Shown piece after piece: positions 18,162 to 27,253 of a DNA stretch of 64,000 nt. The position numbers were made by a program, and so were the translations under genes. The first letter of the stretch is position 1, and every line of letters begins with the position of its first letter. This stretch comes from Streptomyces sp. NBC_01549 (GTDB lineage: Bacteria; Actinomycetota; Actinomycetes; Streptomycetales; Streptomycetaceae): positions 7,523,001 to 7,587,000 of the forward strand of contig NZ_JAPEPW010000001.1 of the NCBI RefSeq assembly GCF_026339955.1. The letters run 5' to 3'. The notes beneath the pieces were generated by a model. The model had not been told where the DNA came from, ran no database searches, and saw only the letters and a program-made list of their open reading frames with translations.

Positions 18162-19115
18162 ATGGAGTTGCGTCATCTCGAGTATTTCGTCGCCGTGGCC
18201 GAGGAACTGAGCTTCACGGGCGCCGCCAGGCGGCTCCACGTCGTCCAGTCAGGCGTTTCCGCAACGATCCGCGCACTGGAGAAGGAGCTGGATGCGACCT
18301 TGTTCGAGCGCTCCTCGCAGCGGGTGTCCCTCACCGACGCCGGGGCGGCGCTGCTGCCCGAGGCCCATGCCGCGCTGGACGCCGTGCGGGCCGCCCGCGA
18401 CGCGGTACGCGGAAACCAGGGCACACTTCGAGGCGCCATCGACATCGGGGCCATGACCGCTGTGGCTGTCATGGACCTCCCCGCCCTGCTCCGTCGCTTC
18501 CGCACGAACCACCCCGGCGTGGCGATACGGCTCCGCGTGTCCCCGACGGGGTCCGCAGGCCTCGCCCAGGCACTGGCTGCCGGGGAGCTGGATGCGGCGT
18601 TCCTGTCGCTGGCGGGCAGGACGCCGGGCGGTCTCACCGTCAGGCAGCTGACCTCGTACCCCATGGTTCTCCTGGTGCCGACCGGCCATCGGCTGGCCTC
18701 TCGGCGGCGCGTGGCCCTGCATGAACTCGCTGATGAGGAATTCGTCGACTTCCCTCCAGGATCCGGCAGCCGCGATCTGGTGGATCAGGCATTCACCACA
18801 GCCGGGGTGCGCCGCAGGGTGTCCGTGGAGGCCGACATAGCGTCTGCCGCGGCCTACGTCCGATGCGGACTGGGCATCACGCTCCTGCCGGAGTTCGCCG
18901 TACCGGACACCCCCGACCTCAGTGTCCTGGCCGTCGGCGACGAAACGCCGCGCTGGACCCTGTCGATCGCCACCTCGTCGACGCGGCGCCCCAGTGCACC
19001 TCTTCGCGCGCTTCTCGAGCTCGCCGACGCATACGCATCCACGGCACCGGAGGAGCCTGACCTGCACGACCTCGGGTCCGGAGACCGGAAGTCGGCGACA
19101 GATCACAAGGAGTGA
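18162..19115 (+). CDS. LysR family transcriptional regulator
   Basis: 317 residues from ATG 18162, the usual LysR start MELRHLEYFVAVAEELSFTG. The winged helix fills residues 1-60 (AARRLHVVQSGVSATIRALE). The rest is the two-lobed periplasmic-binding-like effector domain, with TLRGAIDIGAMTAVAVMDLP at its entry and VRCGLGITLLPEFAVP at its end, as in regulators of exporters and catabolic genes. It diverges from the broken MFS gene, its probable target. An in-frame start at 18126 adds twelve unlikely residues. Intact, although its target appears dead. Confidence 0.9.
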   Translation: MELRHLEYFVAVAEELSFTGAARRLHVVQSGVSATIRALEKELDATLFERSSQRVSLTDAGAALLPEAHAALDAVRAARDAVRGNQGTLRGAIDIGAMTAVAVMDLPALLRRFRTNHPGVAIRLRVSPTGSAGLAQALAAGELDAAFLSLAGRTPGGLTVRQLTSYPMVLLVPTGHRLASRRRVALHELADEEFVDFPPGSGSRDLVDQAFTTAGVRRRVSVEADIASAAAYVRCGLGITLLPEFAVPDTPDLSVLAVGDETPRWTLSIATSSTRRPSAPLRALLELADAYASTAPEEPDLHDLGSGDRKSATDHKE

Positions 19116-19235
19116 CGTTCTCGACGAATGCGCCGGGCGGCGTCGGCGACGGCCTCTGTTCGGAAACCATCGTCGGCGTTCGTCGACGAGAGTCAGTGAA
19201 CGCCATGCTGCAACTCATCAACTTCTGGAACGCGT

Positions 19236-19397
19236 GTGCGCCATCGCGTGGCCGGCTTCGGTGGCGAAGCCCTGCAACACCGAACACACCGTGGCACTGG
19301 CAGACGCCCTCCACACCTACGGCAACCACCGCTGCCACACGGCACTCGGCGGCCACCCACCGATCTGCCGTGTGAACAACGCTGCGGGTCAATACTC
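19236..19397 (+). mobile_element. IS481-family transposase 3' remnant
   Basis: In the frame through 19273 the peptide HTYGNHRCHTALGGHPPICR followed by VNNAAGQYS is the C-terminal end of IS481-type DDE transposases (usual form HTALGGQPPISRVNN). The transposase stop is lost; the frame runs a few codons into the NMT1-like gene on the other strand. Only the last 40-50 residues survive. The rest of 19116-19235 shows nothing. Confidence 0.65.
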
Positions 19398-20276
19398 CTA
19401 CGGTGTGGTGGTTGTGGTGCGGTAGAAGTCGGCTGCGGTGAAGGTGGCGGGGACGCCGAGTTCGGCGGCGACCGCGGTGATGGCGGTGTCGCCGACGGCG
19501 AGGTCGGCTTGGCCGTCAGTGGTGAAGTACGGTGCGATGAACGACTTGTAGTGGGCTCGGGCTTCGTCCGCGGTGTGTCCGCCGAGGAATGTCTGCATGT
19601 GCCGCACTGTGGTGTCGGGGTCGTTGTGGATCACCTGTAGGGCGCGCCGGTGGGCGCGTAGGACGGCTTGGACCGCGGGGTCGTTGGGGTCGGTGTAGGT
19701 GGGGTCGACGGCCAGGCCCACGGTGGGGATCTGGAAGTGGTCGCCGACCCAGCCGAGTACGTGCCAGCCGTGTTCGGCTGCTACTGCCTCTGGTGCCATG
19801 GTGCTGCCGACCAGGGCGGCGTCGATGCTGCCGTCGCGCAGTCGGCGCAGGTCCATGCCGTAGTCGCCGGGCATGCGGACGATGGTGTCGATGTCGCGGT
19901 CCGGGTCGAGGCCTGCCTTGCGCAGCACGATCCGGGTGAAGCACCCGGGTGCGGTGTGGGGGGCGTGTACCGCCAGCCGTCGGCCGGCCAGGTCGGCCAG
20001 GGAGGTCAGGCCGGGGCGGGCGAGGAACCAGAACAGCGGGCGGTGGGTGTTGACGTTGAGTGCGACCCAGGGGGTGGCGTCGGTCAGCCGGGACAGCAGG
20101 GCCCGGCCGAGTCCGATGGTGGCGCCGCGGCGCAGCCGCTCCTCGTCCCAGGTGCAGCCGTCGCGCAGTGCGACGTGGACGCCTTCCTCGGCGTAGTAGT
20201 CCTCCTGGTCGGCGATGTAGGCGGCCAGTTCCTCGTGCAGGCCCCGTCCGACGTAGGCGAGATCGATCGTGTGCAT
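19398..20276 (-). CDS. NMT1/THI5-like periplasmic-binding fold protein without signal peptide
   Basis: 292 residues. The fold is that of ABC-transporter substrate-binding or NMT1/THI5 proteins: IDLAYVGRGLHEELAAYIAD at the start, the hinge LTSLADLAGRRLAVHAPHTA, and DAALVGSTMAPEAVAAEHGW. There is no Sec, Tat or lipoprotein signal and no permease nearby, so it is probably cytosolic. It lacks the Cys-rich motif of Thi5, so it is not a pyrimidine synthase of that kind. It lies 141 bp after an SDR gene in the same direction and probably in one operon. A binding or enzymatic role on the SDR substrate is inference. Its 3' end touches an IS481 remnant, so the TTTTTP tail could be altered. Confidence 0.75.
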   Translation of the reverse strand: MHTIDLAYVGRGLHEELAAYIADQEDYYAEEGVHVALRDGCTWDEERLRRGATIGLGRALLSRLTDATPWVALNVNTHRPLFWFLARPGLTSLADLAGRRLAVHAPHTAPGCFTRIVLRKAGLDPDRDIDTIVRMPGDYGMDLRRLRDGSIDAALVGSTMAPEAVAAEHGWHVLGWVGDHFQIPTVGLAVDPTYTDPNDPAVQAVLRAHRRALQVIHNDPDTTVRHMQTFLGGHTADEARAHYKSFIAPYFTTDGQADLAVGDTAITAVAAELGVPATFTAADFYRTTTTTP

Positions 20277-20417
20277 GAACGTTTCCCTTGATCGTGTCAG
20301 TCAGCGTCATGCGCCCGCGCGTGTCGCGGGCGCGGCGGTCCACGGTGGTGAGGGGGCGGTGTGCCGGTGCGTGCTGGGCCGGGATGGTGTGGCCCCTGCG
20401 CGGTGAACAGTGGGGTG

Positions 20418-21182
20418 TCAGTACATGAACATTCCGCCATTGACCGCGGCCGTGGTGCCGGTCATGAAGGCGTTGTCCTCGCCCGCGTAGAACGCGACCG
20501 CTTGGGCGACGTCGGCAGGGTATGCCAGGCGGCCCACGGGGGTGGCGGCCACCTGCCGCTGCTTGTGTGCATCGTCGAACACATCCGTCATGCGGGCCAT
20601 ACGGGTGTCCTCCACCGGGCCGGCCGCGACGATGTTGACGGTGATGCCCTGCGGGCCCAGTTCGTGCGCGAGATACCGGCCGAACTGCTCCAGCGCCGCC
20701 TTGGACGTGCCCAGCGCGATCATGTTCTCCCGCGGCCGACGGCTGAGGCCGGTACTGATATAGATCATGCGTCCCCAGCCCTGTTGGGTCATGGCGGGCA
20801 GGACCGCCTTGGTGACGGCGAACGCCGCATGCATCTCGGCGTCGAGCTTGCCGCCCAGTTCCTCCCACGTCATGTCCTGGAACGACTTGACCGCATACGG
20901 GATCAACGCGTTGTGCACCAGCACGCCAACGCCACCCCAGGCCGCCTGTACCTGCCCGACCATGTTCTCGACCGCGGCCACCTCGCGCACATCGGCCTGT
21001 ACGGCCATGGCCTGGCCGCCCGCGGCCTCGATGTCGGCGACGACCTCCTCGGCCGCCTTGCTGCTGCTGAGGTAGTTCACCACCACGCGCATTCCCCGCG
21101 CGGCCAGCAGGCGCGCGGTGGCCGCACCGATTCCACTGCTGGCCCCTGTCACCAATGCCACCCTGCCGGTTGTCCCGGTCAT
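20418..21182 (-). CDS. SDR family oxidoreductase lacking the catalytic tyrosine
   Basis: 254 residues with the classical SDR cofactor motif ALVTGASSGIGAATARLLAA and the NAG-like element HNALIPYAV. At the active site the sequence is IYISTGLSRRPREN then MIALGTSKAALEQF: the Lys is present but the position four residues before it, normally Tyr, is Leu. Classical NAD(P)H-dependent reduction is therefore doubtful. The C-terminal GEDNAFMTGTTAAVNGG part is typical. The ATG overlaps the stop of the upstream regulator remnant (ATGA). The operon continues to the NMT1-like gene and starts behind a large palindromic operator. Confidence 0.85.
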   Translation of the reverse strand: MTGTTGRVALVTGASSGIGAATARLLAARGMRVVVNYLSSSKAAEEVVADIEAAGGQAMAVQADVREVAAVENMVGQVQAAWGGVGVLVHNALIPYAVKSFQDMTWEELGGKLDAEMHAAFAVTKAVLPAMTQQGWGRMIYISTGLSRRPRENMIALGTSKAALEQFGRYLAHELGPQGITVNIVAAGPVEDTRMARMTDVFDDAHKQRQVAATPVGRLAYPADVAQAVAFYAGEDNAFMTGTTAAVNGGMFMY

Positions 21183-21551
21183 GAGCCCACCTCCTGCTCG
21201 TCATTGCGGGCCGTCGGATTGACCGCCCGGGGTTGTTCATCGCCGATGCCGGTGTGTGCCGAGCGGATCGCCCCGTAGAGCACGGTGTCGACGGTCGCCC
21301 GCAGCAGATCCGCCGCGGTCGAGTCGAGTTCGTGCGGCAACTGCGAGGTGAGCAGCCGCTCCAACGCGCCGCGGGTGATCTCACTCAGCAGCTCGGGCGG
21401 CGCCGGTAGTAGTCGCTGCTGGTGTCCGTCCCGATCGCCGCGTCCACACGCTGTTCCACGTACTGGCGGAGCAGTGCATCGCCCTGCTCCGTCGCGAGCT
21501 GAGCCGATCCGCCGGCCGCCTCCACGATGGCGTCAGCATGCTGCCCGTCAC
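21179..21551 (-). pseudogene. Regulator remnant, TetR C-terminal type
   Basis: The 3' part LLSEITRGALERLLTSQLPH and DSTAADLLRATVDTVLYGAI looks like the last two helices of a TetR ligand domain, ending in a stop that overlaps the SDR start. Upstream, a different frame reads DAIVEAAGGSAQLATEQGDA and LLRQYVEQRVDAAIG before a stop at about 21392-21394. No helix-turn-helix can be found, so the DNA-binding half appears deleted and the rest frameshifted. Identity as TetR is moderate. Confidence 0.5.
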
Positions 21552-21555
21552 GCTC

Positions 21556-21592
21556 GGAAACTTAAGGAACTGATCTAGTTTCCATAGTTTCC
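21556..21592. promoter_or_regulatory. Large operator palindrome upstream of the SDR operon
   Basis: Reading the plus strand: GGAAACT (21556-21562), GGAACT (21566-21571), AGTTTCC (21577-21583), AGTTTCC (21586-21592). The two left elements are inverted copies of the two right ones around GATCT. Four half-sites in 37 bases fit two dimers of a TetR or MarR type repressor. The region just downstream encodes the damaged regulator and the SDR/NMT1-like pair on the minus strand. Confidence 0.7.
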
Positions 21593-21899
21593 ATCGTGGT
21601 CGCCCGCCTCCGTGCTGTCAAGGCTCCTCGCCTGCACTCATTCAGGTGCCGAACCGGCACCTTGCACCGGCGGCATCGCAGCTGCCGGACGCCGCGGGCC
21701 CGGTGCAGCCGGACGCGCCGGACCGAGGTGTGCGTGGAGCGGTTTCCGTAACCCCCGCTGCCTGTTCGTCGGCACCTCTTTTGAGCACGCAGGCCCTACC
21801 GGCAGGCCTGTAAGTACGCGGTGCCTACCGGCACTTGACGGAGGGATGCGCGATGAGTGGTGACCAGGTCGGCCGTCGGCCGTCGGAACTACGGGTGTC
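21593..21899. other. 307 bases without a gene
   Basis: Between the operator and the 3' end of the phosphatase gene I see no start/stop pair with coding character. The GGTGCCGAACCGGCACC palindrome at 21646-21662 could be a stem, but no U-run follows. Confidence 0.4.
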
Positions 21900-24077
21900 C
21901 TATCCGGCGGTGGCGAGACCGATGAGCAGCAAGGCGATGTCGTCCGTCCGGGTGGCGGTTTGCCGTGCATGGTCGATCAGGACAGTGGCGAGTCGGTCCA
22001 TGGGCTGGGGCCGGGCCTGGGCGAGTTGGGCGGCCAGCCCGGTCATGGCGTCGCCCAGGTCCACTCCGGGAGTCTCGATGAGTCCGTCGGTGTACAGGGC
22101 GAGCACGGTGCCGGGCGTCAGCGGGATCTCGGTGGAGGGATAGTCCGCGTGGGGATCGATACCGAGCAGTAGCCCGGGCGGCAGGGCAAGGACCTCGGCG
22201 TGCCCGTCCGGGTACCGCAGTACCGGCGGGGGATGCCCCGCAGTGGCCAGGACGGCCCGGTGGCGTGCGAGGTCGAGATGGGCGTACAGGCAGCTGACGA
22301 AGCGGCCCGGATCCATGTCGACCAGCTGGCGGTTGGCCCGCGCGAGGGCCTGCGCCGGTGTGGCCCCGGCGAGGGCGTGGGAGCGGATGGCGGGGCGGAT
22401 CCGGCCCATGAGCGCGGCGGCGGTGAGGTTGTGGCCTTGAACGTCACCGATGACTGCGGCCGCGATGGTGTCGCTCACCCGGACCAGGTCGTAGAAGTCG
22501 CCGCCGATGTCCATGCCGCGGACGCTGGGCAGATAACGGGCGGCCGCATTCAGTCCAGGAAGGTCGGGCAGCGAGTCGGGGAGCAGGGCCGCTTGCAGGG
22601 TCTGCGCGAGCTCCTTGCTGGTGTCGTACAGGTGGGCCCGCTCCAGCGCCTGCGCGATCAGTCCCGCGAGTGCGGTGAAGACGACCCGCTGTTGGTCGGG
22701 GAAAGGGTGGGGGCGGTCGAAGGCGAACACGCACGAGCCCACCGGGCGCCCGGAGGCGATCAATGGCAGAAAGGCCCAGGCATGCAGACCGTCCTGGCGG
22801 GGGGCGGACGGACAGGCCCGGGACAGCTCCTCGATGGTGGCGAAGAAGCTGGGCACCCCGGTGGCGAGGACCTGGACCGCGGGTGCCGGGTAGGTCAGGG
22901 GCGCTCCGTCGAATTGCTCCAAGAGCCGGGCGTGGTACCCGCGATAGCCGATGACGCGCATTCTTCCGTCCTCGGCCGCGAGCAGGGCCACGGTCCGGGC
23001 TCCGAAGGCCGGCAGCATCTCTTCGGTGATCAGATCGACCACGTCGCCCACGCTCACGGTTTCGGAGAGGGCGGTGGCCAGGTGCAGCACCCGGTAGGCC
23101 TCGCCCAGGCGGATCGGCTCACCCTGGGGCGCCCCTGCTCTGGCGGGCGCGGCCTGCGAGGCCCCGCCCGGATCGGTCGGCGAGATACGCACGCTCACCC
23201 CGGACCCGTCGGGGTAGAGCTCGAATGCGAGCCACCGCTCCCGCGCGAGCATGGTGCTGAAGCGGCTGGGCTGCCGACTGACCACGGCGGCGCGGAAGCG
23301 GTCCTCGAAGGCGGCCGGTTCGGTGCACCAGGGCAAGGACTGCCAGGGTCGTGTGCCGATCAGATCGGGGATGTTGCCGCCGAGGAGGGCGGCGGCGGTG
23401 GTGCTGATGTATGTGAACCTGCCCTCGAGGTCGAGCGAGCAGCTGCCCTCCGGCAGCCGTTCGGCGAAGTCCGCGGCGGCCAGCGCCTCGGCAGGCGCCG
23501 GCCTGCGGGCGGGCGACTGCGGCAGGCTACGTGGTGCCGGTCCGGGACTGACGGCGTGGCCGGTGTCGGCGGCGTCACGTAGGAATCGCCCCAGACGTCG
23601 ACCGGCGACACGGACCCGCTCGGGGCTCGGACTGGCGGTCCCGGCCGCGTCGGAGCCGGACCAGAACAGCAACAGCGTGCCCCAGGCCGTGGTGCCGGTG
23701 AGGATCGGCGCCGCGGCCACCGCATGGTGGTACGGCAGGGCGATCGCCGTGCGCGGGTAGCGACGGGCGAGCTCCTGGGGGCCGCCGAGCCAGACCAACC
23801 GCCGTTCGCGCACCGCCTCGGCCACCGGAACGGGACTGGACAGCGCCACCCCGAACCAGGGCGCGAGATACTCCGCCGGTATGCCTGCGGTCACCTCCAG
23901 CCGCAGCGCCTGCCTGTCGGGCGCCAGCAGGAAGACCGCTCCCGCATGCACGCCCGTGTCGCGCACGGCGAGTTCCAGCAGCCGGTCCAGCTCGGCCCGG
24001 CGTACTGAATCGGTGGTGGACGAAGGGGGGCGGGACCCGTCGGGCTGTGCGGCGCCGTCTTCCCATATGGCGCACAT
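21900..24077 (-). CDS. GAF-PAS-GAF-PP2C (SpoIIE-type) serine phosphatase
   Basis: 725 residues from ATG 24077. Domains in order: GAF at about 25-170 (LLELAVRDTGVHAGAVFLLA), PAS at about 200-310 (GSCSLDLEGRFTYISTTAAA), GAF at about 335-485 (VVDLITEEMLPAFGARTVAL), and a PP2C phosphatase at about 500-725 with GGDFYDLVRV, the metal-site GDVQGHN, AGHPPPVLRYPDG, LYTDGLIETPG and DDIALL. Such proteins dephosphorylate an anti-anti-sigma factor and thereby release an alternative sigma factor when the sensory domains bind a signal. No kinase or anti-sigma gene is adjacent. The open frame runs much further upstream, but the residues before MCAIWEDG are not coding-like. Confidence 0.88.
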   Translation of the reverse strand: MCAIWEDGAAQPDGSRPPSSTTDSVRRAELDRLLELAVRDTGVHAGAVFLLAPDRQALRLEVTAGIPAEYLAPWFGVALSSPVPVAEAVRERRLVWLGGPQELARRYPRTAIALPYHHAVAAAPILTGTTAWGTLLLFWSGSDAAGTASPSPERVRVAGRRLGRFLRDAADTGHAVSPGPAPRSLPQSPARRPAPAEALAAADFAERLPEGSCSLDLEGRFTYISTTAAALLGGNIPDLIGTRPWQSLPWCTEPAAFEDRFRAAVVSRQPSRFSTMLARERWLAFELYPDGSGVSVRISPTDPGGASQAAPARAGAPQGEPIRLGEAYRVLHLATALSETVSVGDVVDLITEEMLPAFGARTVALLAAEDGRMRVIGYRGYHARLLEQFDGAPLTYPAPAVQVLATGVPSFFATIEELSRACPSAPRQDGLHAWAFLPLIASGRPVGSCVFAFDRPHPFPDQQRVVFTALAGLIAQALERAHLYDTSKELAQTLQAALLPDSLPDLPGLNAAARYLPSVRGMDIGGDFYDLVRVSDTIAAAVIGDVQGHNLTAAALMGRIRPAIRSHALAGATPAQALARANRQLVDMDPGRFVSCLYAHLDLARHRAVLATAGHPPPVLRYPDGHAEVLALPPGLLLGIDPHADYPSTEIPLTPGTVLALYTDGLIETPGVDLGDAMTGLAAQLAQARPQPMDRLATVLIDHARQTATRTDDIALLLIGLATAG

Positions 24078-24238
24078 ACCAGCACCGTACGTCCGCACCG
24101 GTCGACCCCGCGCGGGAAGCCCGGCTGCCGACCCCCATCGTGTGGTGCGGAAGCGTCGGCCGACCGGTGGTCCGTGGCCCGAGCGCCGTGAGGCCGCCCG
24201 CTCCCGGACCGCCTCGCCGTCTGCCGCGGTCGACGCCC

Positions 24239-24978
24239 TCACGTGGGGCCTGATCCGATCGGACCACGGGCGTATCGGTCGGCCCACGCGGCGAGCATGG
24301 TCGCGACATAGCGGGCGTCGGCACGATCGGTGAGCAGATGGTCGGCGCCGTCGATCGCGATGAAGGACTTGGGGTGCCGTGCCGCGTCGAGGATCCGCTG
24401 AGCATTCTCCACACCCACCGTCTCGTCGGTCGGCGAGTGCAGCACCAGGAGCGCGTGACGCAGCCGGTGAATACGCTCCGCCTGAGGCTGTGCGGCGATG
24501 TCGTCGAGGAACTCCCGACGGATGCGGAACACACGGCCCCCCAGATCCACCTCGGCCTCCCCGCGCCGCTCGATCTCCTCCCGCCTGCCGCCGAAGGTGT
24601 GCACGACATGTCCCGGGTCCACCGGGGCACCGATCGTGGGCCGATGAGGATCGACGGTGCCGCGAAGTGTCTGCGCAGATGGTCCGCGGCGCGCACGAGA
24701 TCGTCCACGTCGGAGCTGAACGTACTGTCGGCGAAGTCACCCCCGGACTCACCGAGGCCGGTGAAAGCCACCCTGAAGACCGCGATTCCGCGTTTGGCCA
24801 GCTCCCGGGAGATCCGAGCGGCCGCCAGCCAGTCCTTGCCACACGTGAAGCAGGGAGCGAATACGGCGTACGCCCAAGGCGTCCCCTCCGGTAGATCCAG
24901 GCGCGCCACCAGAGGAACGCCCCGCGAACCGACGAATTCGATTTTCCTACTGTGCCTGGCCAAGCTGCCCGGTGACAC
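24239..24978 (-). pseudogene. Alpha/beta hydrolase with nucleophile elbow deleted
   Basis: The upstream frame has a good hydrolase start: IEFVGSRGVPLVARLDLPEG, FAPCFTCGKDWLAAARISRE, AVFRVAFTGLGESGGDF, ending APSILIG at about 24645. The next expected residues, HSLGG with the catalytic Ser, are missing; the sequence resumes in another frame with GAPVDPGHVVHTFGGRREEI and ends with the Asp/His part HSPTDETVGVENA and DGADHLLTD. A deletion of roughly 60-70 bases removed the elbow and shifted the frame. The family commonly carries an OsmC domain afterwards, absent here. The start codon (GTG 24978) is uncertain. Not functional as a hydrolase. Confidence 0.75.
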
Positions 24979-25255
24979 CGCGGCCTCGTTCCATTGTGGG
25001 AATGACTTGATTTCCGGCAGTTGGACGGTCAACACTGCTGTACCTGTCAACCGTTCCGTGAGCAGTTCGCAAGCGAAGACCCACTCAATTGTTTCCCGCT
25101 GGCGACGGCCGGCATCCGTCCCGGATGCGGCGCATTTCCTGTCTGGCAGAGTAGATCGGCAAGACGCTGAGACGCATCGCATGATCTAGTGATTGGTCCG
25201 ACTGGCAGATCGGGTCTCCGCATCACGGTCCCCGAACCCTTGGCTGCCCGACACC

Positions 25256-25447
25256 TCATACGACACGGACGGTCACCTGCGCGCCGGTGGCCGGCCTCGG
25301 CCGGAGCGGCCACTGCGTCAGTGCGAGCAGCGGCGCGAAGTGGGTGCCGTGGACCAGGGTGTCCGTGTCGGCGAGGAAGTCGAGCAGTTTGTGTCGCGAG
25401 GCCTCGAACTGCTCCGGGTCGATGTCGACGCACGCGCCGATGGCAGG
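25256..25447 (-). pseudogene. 3' end of an MBL-fold metallo-hydrolase gene
   Basis: The last 63 residues, with DPEQFEASRHKLLDFLADTD and TLVHGTHFAPLLALTQ, match the C-terminal helix and the final Gly-Thr-His-Phe strand of metallo-beta-lactamase-fold hydrolases. The metal-binding HxHxDH part is missing; the similarity stops at about 25447 where another fragment on the opposite strand begins nearby. Confidence 0.6.
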
Positions 25448-25513
25448 GCGGGCGAGCCGCTGGGGCGACCTGCGGGAACTGCTGTCCGACGTGGCGGTCG
25501 AGCGCCTACGGCC

Positions 25514-25758
25514 CGAGACGCCCTGCTCGGCGACCCGGACGGCGGCAACGCCGGCCAGTGCCTTGCCTACGCGGCCGAACAGATCGACCTCATCCTCGAC
25601 CGGGCGGCTGACCGCTCGGAGAACACACCCGACGTCGAGACGGTCCTCGACCGCGTTGTCACCCCATGATGTACCGCATCCTCTTCCGCCCGGACGGGCT
25701 CGACACCGCGTACGCACGTCAGCTGGTGGCGGGGCTCGTCGGGCCGACCGACCGCTGA
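25514..25758 (+). pseudogene. TetR C-terminal fragment with one-base frameshift
   Basis: The frame gives CLAYAAEQIDLILDRAADRS and PDVETVLDRVVTP, then a stop at 25667-25669; one base back the reading continues MMYRILFRPDGLDTAYARQL and ends VAGLVGPTDR. This is the final helix pair of a TetR_C domain (PVxYRxLF type). A lost C in the run ACCCC explains the shift. The N-terminal helix-turn-helix is missing. It is oriented away from the MBL fragment, as in divergent regulator/target pairs. Confidence 0.6.
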
Positions 25759-26017
25759 CCGAACGCCTCCTCAACAGGCATGGTCGACGTCATGCATCGT
25801 GCGTCGTGGGAGTCGGGCGGTGTGCTCCACTCAGCGGCATGTCAGGGAGGATCAGGGGCGCGCTTTCGTCATATGTATGGTGTTCGGGGTCCGCAGTCGT
25901 CCGGGCGTATGGGCCGGTCAGCCGTTGCCAGAGTGTCTTCGCGCCACGCCCCTGCCATGACGCACCGCGGTACCCCGAAGGGCCGCACCGCACAGGCCAC
26001 AACGAACAAGGAGTCAA

Positions 26018-27253
26018 GTGAGCAAGACCGAGGTCGTCACGGTGCCCCGCCCCCTTCTGCTGGACGACGGCCGGCCCGCCATCCACGCCTGGACACTCGA
26101 CCCTGAGATGCGCCACCTCAACCACGGCTCCTTCGGCGCGGTCCCGCTGATTGCCCAGCAGCGCCAGAACGAGCTGCGGGCCGAGATGGACCGGGCCCCG
26201 GTCGTATGGTTCCCGGGACTGCCGGACCGGGTGGCCGCGGTGCGTGCGGAGATCGCCACGTTCTTGCGGGTCGACGCCGGCGACCTGGCCCTCGTGCCCA
26301 ACGCGAGCGCAGGCGCCAGCACCGTCTACGCGGCACTGGCCGCGCGGCCGGGCGGCGATATCGTGGTCACCGACCACGGCTACGGGGCGGTCACCATGGG
26401 GGCGGAGCGACTGGCACGCGGTTGGGGCACGCGGGTGCGCACGGCCCGGGTACCGCTGGCGGCCGACGCGGAGCGGGCCTACGAGGCGGTCATGGCCGAG
26501 GTGGACGACTCGACCGGGCTCATCGTCCTCGACCAGATCACATCGGCGACGGCCCGGCGGATGCCGGTCGAACGCGTCGGCGCCGAAGCGGCGCGGCGCG
26601 GTATCCCGCTGCTGGTCGACGGCGCGCACGCCCCCGGGCTGCTCGCCGTCCCGCTGGAGGGCCTGGTCTGCGACGCCTGGGTCGGCAACCTGCACAAGTG
26701 GGGGTGCACGCCCCGCGGCACGGCGGCGCTCGTCGTCCGGGGCCCGCTGCGCGAGGACCTCCATCCGCTGATCGACTCCTGGAACGCGGCCGAACCCTTC
26801 CCGGAGCGCTTCGACCAGCAGGGCACGCTGGACGCCACCGGCTCGCTGGCCGCGCCCACGGCACTCGACTTCATCGAGCACACCTGGGGATGGCAGACGG
26901 CACGTCAGTACATGGACGAGCTGGCCGAGCACGGTGCCCGGATCGTCGGGGCCGCGTTCGCCGGCGGTCCCGCGGACCCCGTCGACGTCGGCATGCCCGT
27001 ACCCGGCATGCGGCTGGTTCGGCTCCCCGATGGGCTGGGCACCACCCGGATCGAGGCCGACGCCCTGCGGGACCGGGCCACCGTCGAACTGGGCCTGGAG
27101 GCCGCCTTCACCAGCTTCGACGGGATCGGCTACCTACGGCTGTCCGCGCACGTCTACAACACCCCGGCCGACTACGAGTACTTCGCCGAGGAGTGCGTCC
27201 CCGTCGTCCGCGCGTGGGCCCGGGAAGCCCGCCGCTCCGGGAGCACGCACTAG
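26018..27253 (+). CDS. Class-V aminotransferase, isopenicillin-N epimerase-like
   Basis: 411 residues from GTG 26018, preceded by AAGGAG at 26008-26013. PLP-dependent fold type I. The start LNHGSFGAVPLIAQQRQNEL is the substrate loop of the CefD-like branch. PLP-binding marks are NASAGASTVYAALAA, the Asp of VDGAHAPGLLAVPLEG and the Schiff-base Lys in WVGNLHKWGCTPRGTAAL. C-terminal strand YLRLSAHVYNTPADYEYFAE is complete. Members epimerise, desulfurate or cleave amino-acid-derived substrates. No beta-lactam genes are nearby, so the CefD label only describes the fold branch. It appears monocistronic. Confidence 0.85.
   Translation: MSKTEVVTVPRPLLLDDGRPAIHAWTLDPEMRHLNHGSFGAVPLIAQQRQNELRAEMDRAPVVWFPGLPDRVAAVRAEIATFLRVDAGDLALVPNASAGASTVYAALAARPGGDIVVTDHGYGAVTMGAERLARGWGTRVRTARVPLAADAERAYEAVMAEVDDSTGLIVLDQITSATARRMPVERVGAEAARRGIPLLVDGAHAPGLLAVPLEGLVCDAWVGNLHKWGCTPRGTAALVVRGPLREDLHPLIDSWNAAEPFPERFDQQGTLDATGSLAAPTALDFIEHTWGWQTARQYMDELAEHGARIVGAAFAGGPADPVDVGMPVPGMRLVRLPDGLGTTRIEADALRDRATVELGLEAAFTSFDGIGYLRLSAHVYNTPADYEYFAEECVPVVRAWAREARRSGSTH

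Noticed and set aside
24078..24842. Upstream extension of the phosphatase reading frame
   Set aside because: The added residues overlap the broken hydrolase on the same strand and have no domain; MCAIWEDG fits the GAF start better.
26018..27253. Beta-lactam biosynthesis because of the CefD-like enzyme
   Set aside because: No other beta-lactam gene is in the window; the fold branch is broad.
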